From Posidonia oceanica (taxonomy: Eukaryota > Streptophyta > Magnoliopsida > Alismatales > Posidoniaceae): a stretch of DNA of 64,000 nt. How positions within the stretch are numbered: the stretch's first letter is position 1; every line of letters starts with the position of its first letter. The stretch is from assembly GCA_037176725.1 (NCBI GenBank), contig JAZBRS010000044.1:4650001-4714000 (forward strand). Direction: 5' to 3'. The position numbers were made by a program, and so were the translations under genes. Shown here piece after piece: positions 1 to 10,435 of this stretch. The notes beneath the pieces are model-generated. The model searched no databases. It saw only the letters and a program-made list of their open reading frames with translations, and was not told the DNA's origin.

Positions 1-104
1 GGCTTCAAGGCGTAATACGCCTCAGTTTAAGGCGTATAACGTTGGATGCGAGATTTCAGGCGTTCAACGTCCCCAGTTATATCCCTCCAACTCTTCCTGT
101 CTTC

Positions 105-245
105 TTTTCTTTCTTTTCAGCCTTTCACTCTCTCTTTTTTTTATTTTTGCTTTTCTTTTTTTTTGATGATTTTTTTCTTTCCCTCTTTTTTTCTTTTTCT
201 GCTTTTTCCCTTTTTTTGCTTTTCTTCTTTTCCCTTTTTTTTTTT
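105..245 (-). repeat. Pyrimidine-rich tract (purine-rich on the element strand)
   Basis: Long T/C-only stretch on the plus strand. Read on the A2 strand it is an A/G-rich tract equivalent to 29632-29770 in A and 14334-14399 in B, all located in the leader ahead of gag. Confidence 0.8.
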
Positions 246-435
246 GTTTTTGAAGGATTACAAGTGCGAGGAAAGCGAAATTACAAGAATTTTAAAATAG
301 GTTCCTAAAAAAAAGGGTAAAAATAAACAGAGTTTCCCCTTACTGATACTGTCACTGTTTTGGGTTTTTCAAAGTTTTCCCTGCCAAACAAATCACGCAA
401 AGGAGCTAAAGATATAACAGCCACACAAAGAATAT

Positions 436-491
436 GTTAGACGCCTAATCTACTGCGTACAACGTTATACGCAGTGATTGATGCGGTTAAC
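436..491. repeat. Type-1 dyad module, two hairpins, 10-nt spacers
   Basis: Arms GTTAGACGC (436-444) and GCGTACAAC (455-463), then GTTATACGC (464-472) and GCGGTTAAC (483-491). Each spacer is 10 nt and the two spacers are unrelated in sequence. Length is 2 x 28 bp. A further degenerate module lies at about 9-70. Confidence 0.8.
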
Positions 492-3400
492 GCCCTGTTT
501 CAGAGAACTGCACAGAAACACTTTTCAAACAGCGATTTAAGATTTTAATTTTAGTTTTCGCTTTGAGATTAGTGTTTTAAACCTGCTGTAGCTCTCTGGG
601 TTCCTTAAGGCTTAGGTATGACTATTTTTTTTTCTTTTTTTTGGGATTTTTTAAGACTCCTCACAAAATGGGTGAATATGATTGGTACTACTGTTGACAC
701 CCCATCTTGGCAGGCTTGGACCATTTGGAGCCCTCCTGGTGATTGCTGGACTCAAACCTAACCCAAAACCAAACTCTAACCCTCTTCTTTACCCTTCAAA
801 ATCAAGCCAACTTGACCTAAGCCTATACCCCTCTTCCCAAGCTCAAAACCTAACCAAAATCCATAGGAAAACCCACCAACACCCACTTAGCAAGCCTACC
901 CAAGAACCTAGAAATTTCCAAACCTAGACCATTCCCAAAAAACCCTAGAAAACCTAGGCAAAACTCCCCTTTTTCTACACCTTGAAACCCCTCCAAAACC
1001 TTTTTAGAATCAAACCAAAACCTCAGAACCAACACCTCAAACCTTAGACTGCCCACTCACCAATTTTCACCTCATTCCAAGACCCTTAAGCCCCCCTTTC
1101 ATCCAAATTATCCTTTTCTCTCTCTCCGGGATTATCATTTTCTCTCTCCTCTCTCTCTCCTGATTATCATCTCTCTTTTCATCCCCTTTTTGCCCTTTTT
1201 CTGGCCTGGCTGTGGGCCCCCTTTGTACTTCTATCCCTTCTCTATCTTATTCCTATTTTTACTTTATTTTTAGCTTTTTTCCTGAATTTTAAAAATCATT
1301 TCTCTCCAACCTATCTCTTTTCCTTTTATTTCCCTCTTTTTCCCTTTTCCTTCTTCCTTCTCTTTTCCTTTGCCTTCTCTTGCAAAAATCCATGAAAACC
1401 CCTAAAAATCTGTAAAACCCCAAAATATAAAAGAAACAAATCAGAACCCTAAGAAAAACAATTAAAAAACATTAAACAAGCAATTAAAAACCTAAACTTA
1501 ACTAAATCAAACTAAAAGGAAAACCAAGCATGTAAGCTAAAAAATGCAAAACAAATCAAAAGAAAACACTGAAAAATCAAGGAAAAAACTAAAATAAAAC
1601 CAAAACCCACCAAAAGTAAGAACCCCATCAAAAGAATTAAAAAACAAACCCTAAAAAGAAGAATTAAAAAACAAACACCAAAACAAGTAATTAAAGAAAC
1701 AAAGAGACTTAACCTAACAAACCTAAGAAAAAAAAAAAACTAAAAACTTAATTAAAAGGAAAAGAAAAACACATCTAAAAGACTTAAAAACACCCTATCA
1801 AACCAGAAAAATCTAACTCCAAGAAAAATCAACAAATAAAAATCAAAGCATAATTTAAAAGACTTAAGAAAGAAAAAACTCTAAGAAGACTAAGACTTAA
1901 AAACCTAAAACCAATCCTGATTAATACAAAAATAAATCCTAAAAAATCCTAATCAATGTCCTGAGTATCTAACAAGAGAAACACAATTTTTAAAACAATT
2001 TAAAAAAGGGTTTAACAAACATTTAATCAAGTGAAAACCAATTAAAAGCAAAACCAAAACCCTAAAACCCTAATCAAGCCCAAAACACATTAATCAACCC
2101 AAAATGGCCATTAAAAAATTTAATTAATATCCTAATCTACATCACAACCTTTCTAATATTTTTATTTATTTTTAGTTCATTTTTACTAATTTTATTTCCC
2201 CATCTACCCTCTCTTCTTTCTTACCTCTCTTTTTCTTTCTTTCCTTTCCTTACTGGGCCCAATCCAGCCTGTTTTTCTTTTTTCCTTTATTTCTTTTTTT
2301 TCTTCGGCCCGCAGCAGTCCGGCCCACGCCCCTCCTTCTTCCTCCTGCTCCTTCTGCAGATTTTCTGCAACTCTCTCCCGCGGCGAGCAACAGCCTTCCC
2401 TCCTCCTTTTTCAAATTCAAAGCCATCCATCCCGTCAATCCACAGCAGCTCGCCGCCTCTCTTCCATCTCAGCACCAATTCTGGAGGCTTTCAATGCCGG
2501 TTGCCTCGCCATCTCTTGTCTGCTGCAGTGGCCGCCGGTGGAATTTGAAATTCAGCAGCGCGCCAGCAGCCACCTCCTCCTCATATAAGCCTCCAGTCAT
2601 CTCCTCCTTCCTTCGGCTTCGAACGATCCAGAGAGAGAGAGAGCGATCAGAAAACCCTGAGAGACTCATCCCTTTGCAACTTCCTCCACCTGAGCGACCT
2701 TCCTCCTTCTTCCTCTCTGCCTCCTCCAATTTCCAGAAAAAGAGAGCAGTAGAGGACGGTGCTTGAGCGTCCTCCTTGGCATCCCGGAGAGAGACCTCCA
2801 ATTCCCCAGCATCCCCCATCCAATTCTTCTCTTTTTCCCCCTGAAATCCACAACCAACCGCCCTCTTCATTTTCCAGTAATTCAGCACCCTTCCCAGCCT
2901 TAGAACTTCTCCAAATTGCTCCCCCAAATCCACCCAGCAACCAGCCTTCATTCCTCCACCATTTCACGGCCATTCCCCCAGTGAAATCACCCCAGAAATC
3001 CACCTGAAAAGTCAACTAAACCCAACCTAACTCTCTTCTCAATTCCCTTCGCTCCAATCCACCACTTCCCATCAAACTCCACCCAGATAATCACCAGACA
3101 TCCACCTTTCCAGAGCACCAGACCTCCAGTCCTCTCCCTCACCACAGGCCGAGAACAACACAACAAACACCTGCACCTCCTTCTGACCAGAAAACCCACC
3201 AGCTTGCAATCTCCACCCACAGCCTCCCAAAATCCAATTCGACCGCCCAGAACCCTTCAACAGACCTCCAGCAATCTTCTAGAAGCCCCCGTCCAGCCTG
3301 AGGAGTAGCAGACACCCCCCCGGCCTCCGGCTGCCACTTTGAACCCACGACCTGCCGAATCTCTCTCCGGTCTGCACAGCTCGTGTCTGATCATCTGGGA

Positions 3401-5576
3401 AGCTCCGGAGGACCGTTCTGAGGTGACTCCAACCCTCGTGAGCAGCGGACAGTGCCCGCAGCGACCGGACGGACCCCACCGGCGACTCCTGAGGCCACCT
3501 ACGTCGGGAGGGCATCTCAGACGCGGACCCAGGTAAAAGTTTCTTCCCCTAGCCCCCTTTCCTTCCCCTGTTGCTTCTCAGCCCCTTAGAAGTAGGTTTC
3601 CAGCCCTCCAGACGCTCCTGCAGCTCACCGGTCTTCCCGTCTTCTCCGGCGCCGGTCCCCTGATCTCTGGACGCTCCGCCCAGCAGAACGGACTCCCGAC
3701 GATTCCCAGAGCTCCGCACGGTCGCCGGCTACGTCCTCCGCCGTCTTGCGCCTCCCCAAGCCCCCTGTGACGGCGGTGGTGAGCGCCGGTGGCTCACTGC
3801 TACAGTGCCAGCCACCGCCGGCAAATCACTGTGCATTTATTTTCTTAGTTATAAGATTTCTGTGCAGATATTGCATGTTTGCCTTAAGTTTTTTAATTTT
3901 TGCGTTTCAGTCCTCTGTCCATTTAATATGCTTAGTTTTTAATTAGAAACCATGCTAAATTGCAGCTTTTATTCATACTTTTCAGTATTTTCTTTCCAGT
4001 CCTTTTACTGTGCTGTGCTGTTGTATCTTTTTGCATTTTAGCCCTTCTGTTTTTTATTTTTGCATATAAGTCCTGTCCTAAATCAGTTCATTTAATTGCA
4101 TGCATTTTACCATATGAAATTGCATTCTGCATCCCTGCATGTTTTTGATTTTGCATATAGGTCCATGCACTGTAGATACTTAGGTTTTATTTTTAATTTT
4201 TGCATATTGCATTGCATATTTTGCCTCCTGTTTTTGCACATTTGCATTTAGGTCCATTTTAAATGGACAGTAACTGTTTTCCATGCATTTTAGCCTATTG
4301 CATTGCATTTTGGCCCCTGTTTTTTCCAGAAATTACACATCAGTCCTTTATCAGTGTTTTCAGAGCATATTTACCATACAAAATTGCATATTTGACCCCT
4401 GCATGATTCAAAAATCACACATAGGTCCTTGCATCTTTTAAAAACCATGTAAAAAGACTGTTTTGCCCCTAAAAATACATCTTAGCTCCTATGCTTACAA
4501 AATTGCATGTAGACCCTCCACTTGCATTCCCAGACTCCCCAGGACCCTGTTTGCTGGAAAATTTGCATTTTAGACCCCAGTTTTTTCAAAATTGCACTCT
4601 AATTTCTTTTTGTTTTCAAAACTTCTTCCAATGCATACCCTCTTTTCAAATTAGCTTTCTGAGCCCAGTCTTTTGCAAAATAACCCTCTGCCCTCTCCTG
4701 TTTTCAAAACCCTCCTTTGTGGACCCCATCTTTTGTGAAAATTTGCATTTTAGCCCCTTTTCTTTTTCAAAAATGCTTTTGAACTCCTGTCTTTTCCAAG
4801 TTTGTTCCCCTTGTTTCTTTTTGCTTGTGCATGCATTCTGTATTCATTTAGTCTTGCATTTTAGCATCCTTTTGCACACACTAAGCACCTTTAGCTCCCC
4901 TTCACTTGGGAGGACCTTTTGCACACCCCTAGGACCTCCTGAACACCTAGATCTGTTCTTCTCCCCTGTTCTGGCCTTCCTGCCTTGAAGCTGTGATATC
5001 TTCCGATCCGACCGTTGGATCTTCACAAGCAAGCTGCCCAGGTGACCGCAGCGAAGCGCTCTTCAGCATGGACCAAGCAGATCTCAGATCAGGCTCCTGG
5101 ATTTCCACGTATGTCCTCCTGAACCCCTGCATTGCATTCATTTGCATGCCATTTGCATAGTTTTCCTCGTTTTCGATTTCTGTCTCTTTAAGCATGTAGA
5201 ATAGGGCCTCTTCTTCTTGTCTATCAACTTAGATCCCCGTTTCGCGTTTCCCTATGTGTTTTGTGTTGAGTTTTCCCTGGATTTACCACTTAATGTGACT
5301 TTCTTCCCCCTTTTCCACGATCCGATCGCATCGCGAGCTTTGGGCAGCATGCGAGACACACCGTGGAACGGTTTAGTGGGAAATGGTCGCAAAAGAGGTG
5401 GTAATCCCCCCATTTGCTCACTCTCCCCTTTGTAGGTCTTCACACCTACTCTGTGTGGCCCCCGAACAGCGCCCGTTCTCACACATGCGCTGTTCTCCTT
5501 CTCCTTTTACTGCTTCTAATCTTTTCTTTGCATTTAGCATTCGCACAGCTTTTCGAGGTTTTATCTCGCTATTTTG

Positions 5577-5812
5577 GCACCGTTTTGCGTGCCCGTCCTC
5601 GTTTTGGCACCGTTTTGCGTGCCTGCTTTGTCTTTCGCGTCGTTTTGCGCGCTCGCCCTGTTTTTGGCACAGTTTTGCGTGCCCGTCACCGTCTTTTGCA
5701 CCGATTTGCGTGCTGCCTTGCTCTCTCGCCCGTTTTGCGTGCCGATCTTGTCTTTTTGCACCGTTTTGCGTGCTTTCTTGTTTTTTGCCTCGTTTTGCGT
5801 GTTTTACGCCGT
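5577..5812. repeat. Tandem hairpin repeat in S1 (GGCAC..GTGCC type)
   Basis: About nine imperfect units of 25-35 bp built around GGCACCGTTTTGCGTGCC, a dyad with 5-bp stem and an 8-nt loop. Unlike the type-1 and type-2 modules, the loop is conserved here. The same array is at about 15520-15745 in S2, and a diverged version is at about 52860-53040 in the D LTR. Confidence 0.75.
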
Positions 5813-6078
5813 TTTCTCTTGCATGTCGATCGAATTGCATGGTTTTGCCGCTGTTTTGCTTTTTCGCTTGCATTTGCATATAGGGCTGTGATGCTTACTG
5901 TCTGGAGTTCTCACGAGCTAGGTTTCGCCTGGTTCGGAACACAGACAGCGTAGCTGAGCATTTAGAAAGCACGTTTACTTTCCTTGCTTTGCCTCTTCCC
6001 ACTTAGAGCACACCTTGAGCATTCATTTAGGCATTCATAGGCACATAGGCATTCAATCCTGCATTTCCCTGCGTATGC

Positions 6079-6165
6079 GAGCGTAAGCCTAGAAAGACCG
6101 ATTCTCGGGCGTGTCGGGGGTGCCTAACACCTTCCCCGCACGTAACAGGAGTCCTTGCCCTGTCT
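6079..6165. other. Conserved LTR block shared by S1, S2 and the D LTR
   Basis: Block containing GTGCCTAACACCTTCCCC and AGGAGTCCTTGCCCTGTC. It recurs in reverse in S2 (about 15143-15230) and in the D 3' LTR (about 52525-52615) even though most of the rest of these LTRs has diverged. I recognise similar wording from long TAT/Ogre LTRs; its role is unknown. Confidence 0.7.
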
Positions 6166-6333
6166 TTTGGCCCGTAATGACCATACTGCCCTTATCCTAG
6201 GCTAGAGTCATCTCATTTGCATGTATTTGCATTTGTTTCCTTTGCATTGCTTTGCTTTGCATTTCTTGCTTGGTTTTGCGTGTTAATTCACGCATTTCCC
6301 CCGGTTTTCCTTGTCTCCCGTTAATAGACATGG

Positions 6334-6349
6334 TGGCGACTCTGATTTG
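6334..6349 (+). other. Primer-binding-site-like motif inside the S1 LTR
   Basis: TGGCGACTCTGATTTG resembles the complement of a plant tRNA-Arg 3' end (from memory), yet it lies 108 bp inside the LTR end. Equivalent motifs are at 14967-14982 in S2 and 52368-52383 in the D LTR. It may be an old primer site absorbed into the LTR. Confidence 0.45.
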
Positions 6350-6457
6350 TCTTATCTTTCTCTTTTCTCCTCGATTTCAAGTGTTTTCGAGTCGAGCCTC
6401 TTCCTCGGATCCAATCGCCGCTAAATAGCGAGCCTGATTCCGATCGGGATCGCTACA

Positions 6458-7337
6458 ACTACCCCCTACCTCAACTCCTTAGGATGCTAAGGGGAGCCTG
6501 ATTACACTTAGGTCCCTACCCCGTGGAGGTAGAGCCCAGCGTACTCGGGATTGATCGGATCACTCACGTATGTATGCACAAGAGAAATAAACAAACCACC
6601 AAAAAGGGGGAGGGAGGAATACAAGTCAAGGCTTGAGGTTCTAATTATCTTTCACTAAAAGGCCAAGGAAGAAGGAGGGCCCCTAGCAAATGACAATGAC
6701 AATACAAGTACCTCTTCTAAGCCCTTTGCAACAGAGGTGCTTGGGACCTAGATGGTTACTTATATAACCCAAGAAATGATACAAGCAATTTAGTTCCCAA
6801 TGAGGGCCATGCAAGTCATAAAAAGAAAGATGTGATTTTTTTTTGTTATTTTTTTGCAAAGCACCCACAGAAACTGAAGTTCCGGTCCCTACGGCAGAGC
6901 CGATCACCTCACAACTCAGTTCTTTGGGCCATTTATAACAAGGAAAACTAAAAGAAATTGTAAAACAGAAGGGTTCTTGTTCAGTAGTCGTTGGACGCAG
7001 ATATTGCAGCGTCCAATGTTAGACGTGCCAGATCATGCGTATAACGTACTGACAGTATTTTTTCAGAAAAATAGTTATTTTTACAGATCACCCCCACGCC
7101 CGAGAATCCAGAGAGAAGGGGGAGGTGATTTCAGTTAATGACACGAGGAAAACAAGTGAAAAGAAAGTCACGACGCCTCAAGACACTACGAGGAATTTCG
7201 TCGCTTTTCTAAATCATACGAAATAGTAAGAAACTAAAATTAAACTAAGAATGTTCATAATGAAGGAGGAAGAAGAAAGAAAGGATTACTTACCTTGCAT
7301 GGGGGCACTTTTAGCCGTCCCACCGTGATCGCCAGAC
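6458..7337 (-). mobile_element. A2 leader next to its 5' LTR
   Basis: Reverse complement of the A leader (about 28112-29140), including the block with the reversed phrase for GGTCCCTACCCC. On the minus strand a consensus splice donor AAG/GTAAGT lies at 7293-7292, just downstream of the primer site, as in A, B and C. A type-1 dyad module with 10-nt spacers lies at about 6990-7045. No coding sequence. Confidence 0.8.
7315..7334 (-). other. Primer-binding site of A2
   Basis: Minus strand reads TGGCGATCACGGTGGGACGG, 3 nt from the LTR end. The same motif follows the 5' LTRs of A, B and C. It is close to the complement of a tRNA-Arg 3' end (from memory). Confidence 0.75.
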
Positions 7338-8099
7338 TGTGGATATGGGGTTTTGGAGGAGAAGAGGCTTGTTTTGGTTCTATTTGCTCTTTCTCGGGGT
7401 CCCCTTTTTGTATCCAACTCCGTCACTCCACAGGTGATGGAATTGGTGTGATCGCCACTCTCGGTTCGCTTTCGCCAGCCCTTGAGACGCATTTGGGGAG
7501 ATGTAATGTAGTTGCGGGTTCAGCTACCTTGGGACAACGTCAGCATTGCCCAAGGGTGCTCGTGCTTGGTAAGTTCTTTCTTCCTTCTTCCTCCTTGTAT
7601 GACAAACGTTAGCAAAGCAAAAGCAAGACAATATAGAAGTGGATTAATATGTGTAGCAATCTATCTAGAATTAGTAAAAAAAAAAGCAAAGGAAACATGG
7701 TGAAATACATACCCGAGGGGTTTGATCCCCTCGGTTGCAAATGAAAGAGATGTATGCCTAGTTAACAGTACATGATCTTGGAATAAAAAAAAAATGCTTG
7801 ACTATGCTATGGAATTAAACTAATAATAACAGAAATAAAGAAAGAAATGTATGAAACAGAGTTCCCTTTGTCTATGCACAAGGTGCAAACCGTGTTAGCA
7901 TGAAGCCAACAATGACAAAAGGATCCTCTAGCTAGCTCTCAGACTCTTTTCTTTCAAAAAAACTTCTCTTTTCGATCTAAGTTCTTGAGGAGCTCACTTC
8001 TCTAAGATTTTTAATCTCAAGAGTATGTGAATTCCAAAAGCTTCTTAGCTCTTTTCCTCTCTCCAAAATCCGGCCTTGAACACTGTAGGGGTACCCATG

Positions 8100-8107
8100 C
8101 TTTTATA
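8100..8107 (-). promoter_or_regulatory. TATA box of A2 LTR
   Basis: CTTTTATA on the plus strand, TATAAAAG on the element strand. It lies at the place matched by TATAAAAG in the two A LTRs. Confidence 0.7.
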
Positions 8108-8171
8108 GAAGCAAGGGAGGAACAAAAAAGGACACGAATGCCAAGTCAGCAGAGTTTCCTGTTTCAGAAGT

Positions 8172-8227
8172 GTTATACGCTGGAAAACCAGCATATAACG
8201 TTATAAGCGAGAGAACTCGTGTATAAC
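8172..8227. repeat. Type-1 dyad module in A2 U3, two hairpins
   Basis: GTTATACGC/GCATATAAC and GTTATAAGC/GTGTATAAC with 10-nt spacers, length 2 x 28 bp. The arm has changed from GTTGGACGC to GTTATACGC and the partner has changed to match. Confidence 0.8.
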
Positions 8228-8400
8228 GACCTCCGAGGCATAACTGCCAGGATTAGAGAAGATTCTCCAATTAAGGAGTCCTTAAGTGCGATTAAACTCG
8301 GCTTTGATGGCTTTGACCGGTCCACAGGTTCTAAAGATGGCAAAAACACAATTTTTGGATTAGGCCAAATATGGAAAGCTTTGGCTGACTGGGTTGCCAC

Positions 8401-8484
8401 GTTATACACTGCAAAGCCAACGGCCAACGTTAGCCACTGGAAAACCAGCGGCCAACGTTGTACGCGGGCAATTCAGCGGACAAC
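8401..8484. repeat. Type-1 dyad module in A2 U3, three hairpins
   Basis: Three consecutive dyads of exactly 28 bp: arms at 8401/8420, 8429/8448 and 8457/8476, each 9 bp, each with a 10-nt spacer. Confidence 0.8.
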
Positions 8485-8750
8485 ACCCTTAATCAGTTTG
8501 CCTTTCAAATTTGGTCAAGACGTGAAGAACACTTAGGTTGCCAACATTTGGGGCTTAAAAGGTATAGCATTTTGAACTTGAGAGGGACATTTAGCTCAAG
8601 CGAGATTCAGAAATGGATGGAGGGCCTCTAAGAGCGATCTAATGCAAGGAACTATCCTAATATGAAGGGAGTGCCAAAACGGGGTATCTACATAGGCCAG
8701 CTAGAGCAACGGCCCAAAGTCCGGCCATCCGACAGACAGAGGCACAGGTC

Positions 8751-8775
8751 AGTCGCCACTTCATGCGGCGCCTAA
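8751..8775. repeat. Type-2 dyad in the H LTR
   Basis: AGTCGCC (8751-8757), 9-nt spacer, GGCGCCTAA (8767-8775). It sits about 1150 bp from the LTR end, where the D LTR carries a type-1 module (54551-54607, about 1138 bp from its end). Confidence 0.75.
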
Positions 8776-9662
8776 CCTGGCAGCCCTCTGGTGCCGGAGA
8801 AGATGGCCAAGAACAGTGGCAAAGCTACGATAAAATCTAACTAATTATTTAAAACGCATGCACGGTATGTAAGGAAGCTAATGGTGGAGTCGCTCACCTA
8901 CGGGGATGCATGGATGTGCCCCCCGACCTAGCTCGTCGGAGCTCGCCGGTGTGGAGGTTGCTGCGGCGGTGGAGGCAACGGCGGGTGCTTGGGTTGATCG
9001 AGCTGTGCTCGTGGCGACCTTGCAGAGGTGTGCACGGAGTTTGGAGAAGTTTGGAGCCACGGGGTGGCTTTTGGAGATGATGGCCGGCGACGGCAAGGAG
9101 GTGGCGCTAGCTCGGTTGCTGCGGCGGTCCGGGATGCGAAGTGGTGGTTTGAATGGCTTAGGATGATGCTGGGATGTGCGAGAGTGTTTCAAGATGGCCT
9201 CTACGCACTCTGGTGCAAGCGGCGAGGGAGAAGATGGAAATTGGGTTGCTGTGTGCGTGAATGGCCAGCGTGATTCTGGCAATGGGTTTCGAATGGGTTC
9301 CTCCACCTATTAGCTCTGGCAACAGCTGAACGTGGCAGAGGGAGGGCAATGAGTGGTTGTGAGGAGGTTTGGCAGTTGAGGAATTAAGTGGCTGCAGGTC
9401 GAGGACAGCGAAGGTCGTCGGTGGCAGGTTGCCAGGCGGTGGTGGCAGTGAGGGTTTGTGTGTGCGGGTTGTCCGCTGGCGAGGAGGTGATGTCGTGCCA
9501 GAGAGTTAGTGGATCTTGGCACGTAGTCGGTGGCGGTAGTGAGGAGTAAGTGCGGAGGGGATGGGTGCGGCAGGAGACGGTTACCGGCAACGGCCGTGGC
9601 GGTGAGGTTTGGGCAGTGGCCTGATTTACAGTCGAGTGGCCGCAACACTTGGTGCCAAACTC

Positions 9663-9716
9663 AGTCGCCACTTAGAGTTGCGACCGAGTCTAGTCGCCTG
9701 TGCATGCGGCGCCTCA
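9663..9716. repeat. Type-2 dyad pair in the H LTR
   Basis: AGTCGCC, 9 nt, TGCGACC; then TAGTCGCC, 9 nt, GGCGCCTCA. It ends 210 bp from the LTR terminus; the D LTR has a type-1 triple hairpin ending 220 bp from its terminus. Confidence 0.75.
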
Positions 9717-9926
9717 ACGTGTAACTCAGTAGGCTTGGCTTTGGCTAGGCTTAGGTTGGGCTAAGGCTTAGGTTGAGTTTGTGAAATGGAAATGGGTGGT
9801 TTTAGGTAGGTTTCGGAGTAGGATTTGGTTTTGGGTCAGTTTGGGTGGAAAGGTTTGAATTCACCACTTCCGAGCTCGTTCCTCCAAGTTTGATCCACTG
9901 CCAGGTGTCAAAATGGGATGTCTATA

Positions 9927-9940
9927 GATGCCCCTCCTTG
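9927..9940 (-). other. Polypurine tract of element H
   Basis: Minus strand reads CAAGGAGGGGCATC directly ahead of the 3' LTR. The same motif precedes the 3' LTRs of A, B and D. Confidence 0.75.
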
Positions 9941-10435
9941 AGCGAGGTCAAGCGTAGCGAGACCATGACTCAGGATTGACAAGACAGCCCTCTTAACACC
10001 GATAAGAGGCCAATTGCTATAGGCGTGAGTCACTTATTCGGTGGATGCACCAAAAATCATGACACGTTGCCGAATGCAGATGAATGCAAACACTAGGATG
10101 CTATGCCAATGCAAAGACTAGTGTACGGTGCTAAAGCAGATGTGATGCCTACGTTAATACTCATTGCGCTGTACTCCTCTGGGGGAAAGCAGGTGATGCA
10201 TGCACGCGGAAAAGGCGAGAAAAAAGGTGAAGGTCGTCGAGCAGTACTTCGGGAAAGCTGGACGACCAGGGGGTGCATGTCAAGCGGTACACAGCTCTAG
10301 CGCGGGGGTGCCATTTGCCAAGCTTTCGTTGTAGGCGTAGGCGGTGCGGGTGCTGAAAGTAAAGAGTTGAAAGAAAGATGCTGTGGATGAGCATGCGATG
10401 GTGGACACATAATGCCAAAGAAGCGATCCTAGACG

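Larger units (their letters stand above)
1..691 (-). mobile_element. Left part of element A2 leader (interior, cut by window edge)
   Basis: Reverse-strand counterpart of the leader of element A (about 29100-29900): it holds the same kinds of pyrimidine-rich tract and dyad modules in opposite orientation. It is the continuation of 6458-7337, separated from it by solo LTR S1, whose target duplication ACTAC is at 687-691. The gag and the rest of A2 would lie left of the window. No coding capacity is supported; the two small reading frames over the T-rich tract are low complexity. Confidence 0.75.
692..6457 (+). mobile_element. S1: solo LTR of a very long-LTR retrotransposon (5766 bp)
   Basis: Starts TGTTGACACCCC and ends ATCGCTACA, with the 5-bp duplication ACTAC on both sides (687-691 and 6458-6462). 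The whole stretch matches the reverse complement of S2 (14857-20656) from end to end. There is no internal region, so it is a solo LTR left by LTR-LTR recombination. Sub-regions: CCCTAA-like low-complexity sequence at the start, an A-rich part (about 1390-2110), a CT-rich part with a CATATAAG promoter-like site near 2584, a GC-rich part (3300-3800) with a possible splice donor CAG/GTAAAAG at 3530, degenerate TTTTGCAT-type repeats (3850-5000), and GGCAC/GTGCC hairpin repeats (5577-5812). LTRs of this length are known in Ogre/TAT elements. I do not accept the reading frames here as genes. Confidence 0.93.
7338..8692 (-). mobile_element. A2 5' LTR (reverse, 1355 bp)
   Basis: Minus strand begins TGTAGATACCCCGTTTTGGC and ends CCCCATATCCACA, like both LTRs of A (26877-28111, 40038-41273), but it is clearly more diverged and about 120 bp longer. 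TATA box (TATAAAAG on the minus strand) at 8107-8100. Right flank TAGGC (8693-8697) would be the target duplication; its partner is outside the window. Confidence 0.9.
8693..9926 (-). mobile_element. Element H 3' LTR, proximal part
   Basis: Ends at 9926 in the degraded terminus ATGTCTATA (rc of an expected TGTAGACAT-type start), followed by a polypurine tract on the minus strand. It aligns loosely with the end of the D 3' LTR (about 54560-55745), for example TGGCCAAGAACAGTGGC against TGGCCAAGAATAGCGGC. The other end was removed from view by the A2 insertion. Reading frames on both strands (8878-9671) are GC-rich shadows without family similarity. Confidence 0.75.

Noticed and set aside
700..1060. 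Telomere-like CCCTAA sequence
   Set aside because: CCCTAA/CCTAAC words are scattered, not in tandem, and belong to the start of the S1 LTR (mirrored in S2).
2469..3536. GC-rich frames on both strands of S1 (and 17680-18235 in S2)
   Set aside because: Overlapping frames on both strands, no motif, inside an LTR. Partial likeness between copies is expected by descent.
4491..4988. 165-codon frame in S1 with a counterpart in S2 (16113-16796)
   Set aside because: It lies in TTTTGCAT-type degenerate repeats; similarity follows from LTR homology. A codon-position substitution test between S1 and S2 would decide.
8878..9671. Possible host gene in GC-rich stretch
   Set aside because: Frames on both strands with no start context or domain; the stretch aligns with the D LTR and is part of the H LTR.
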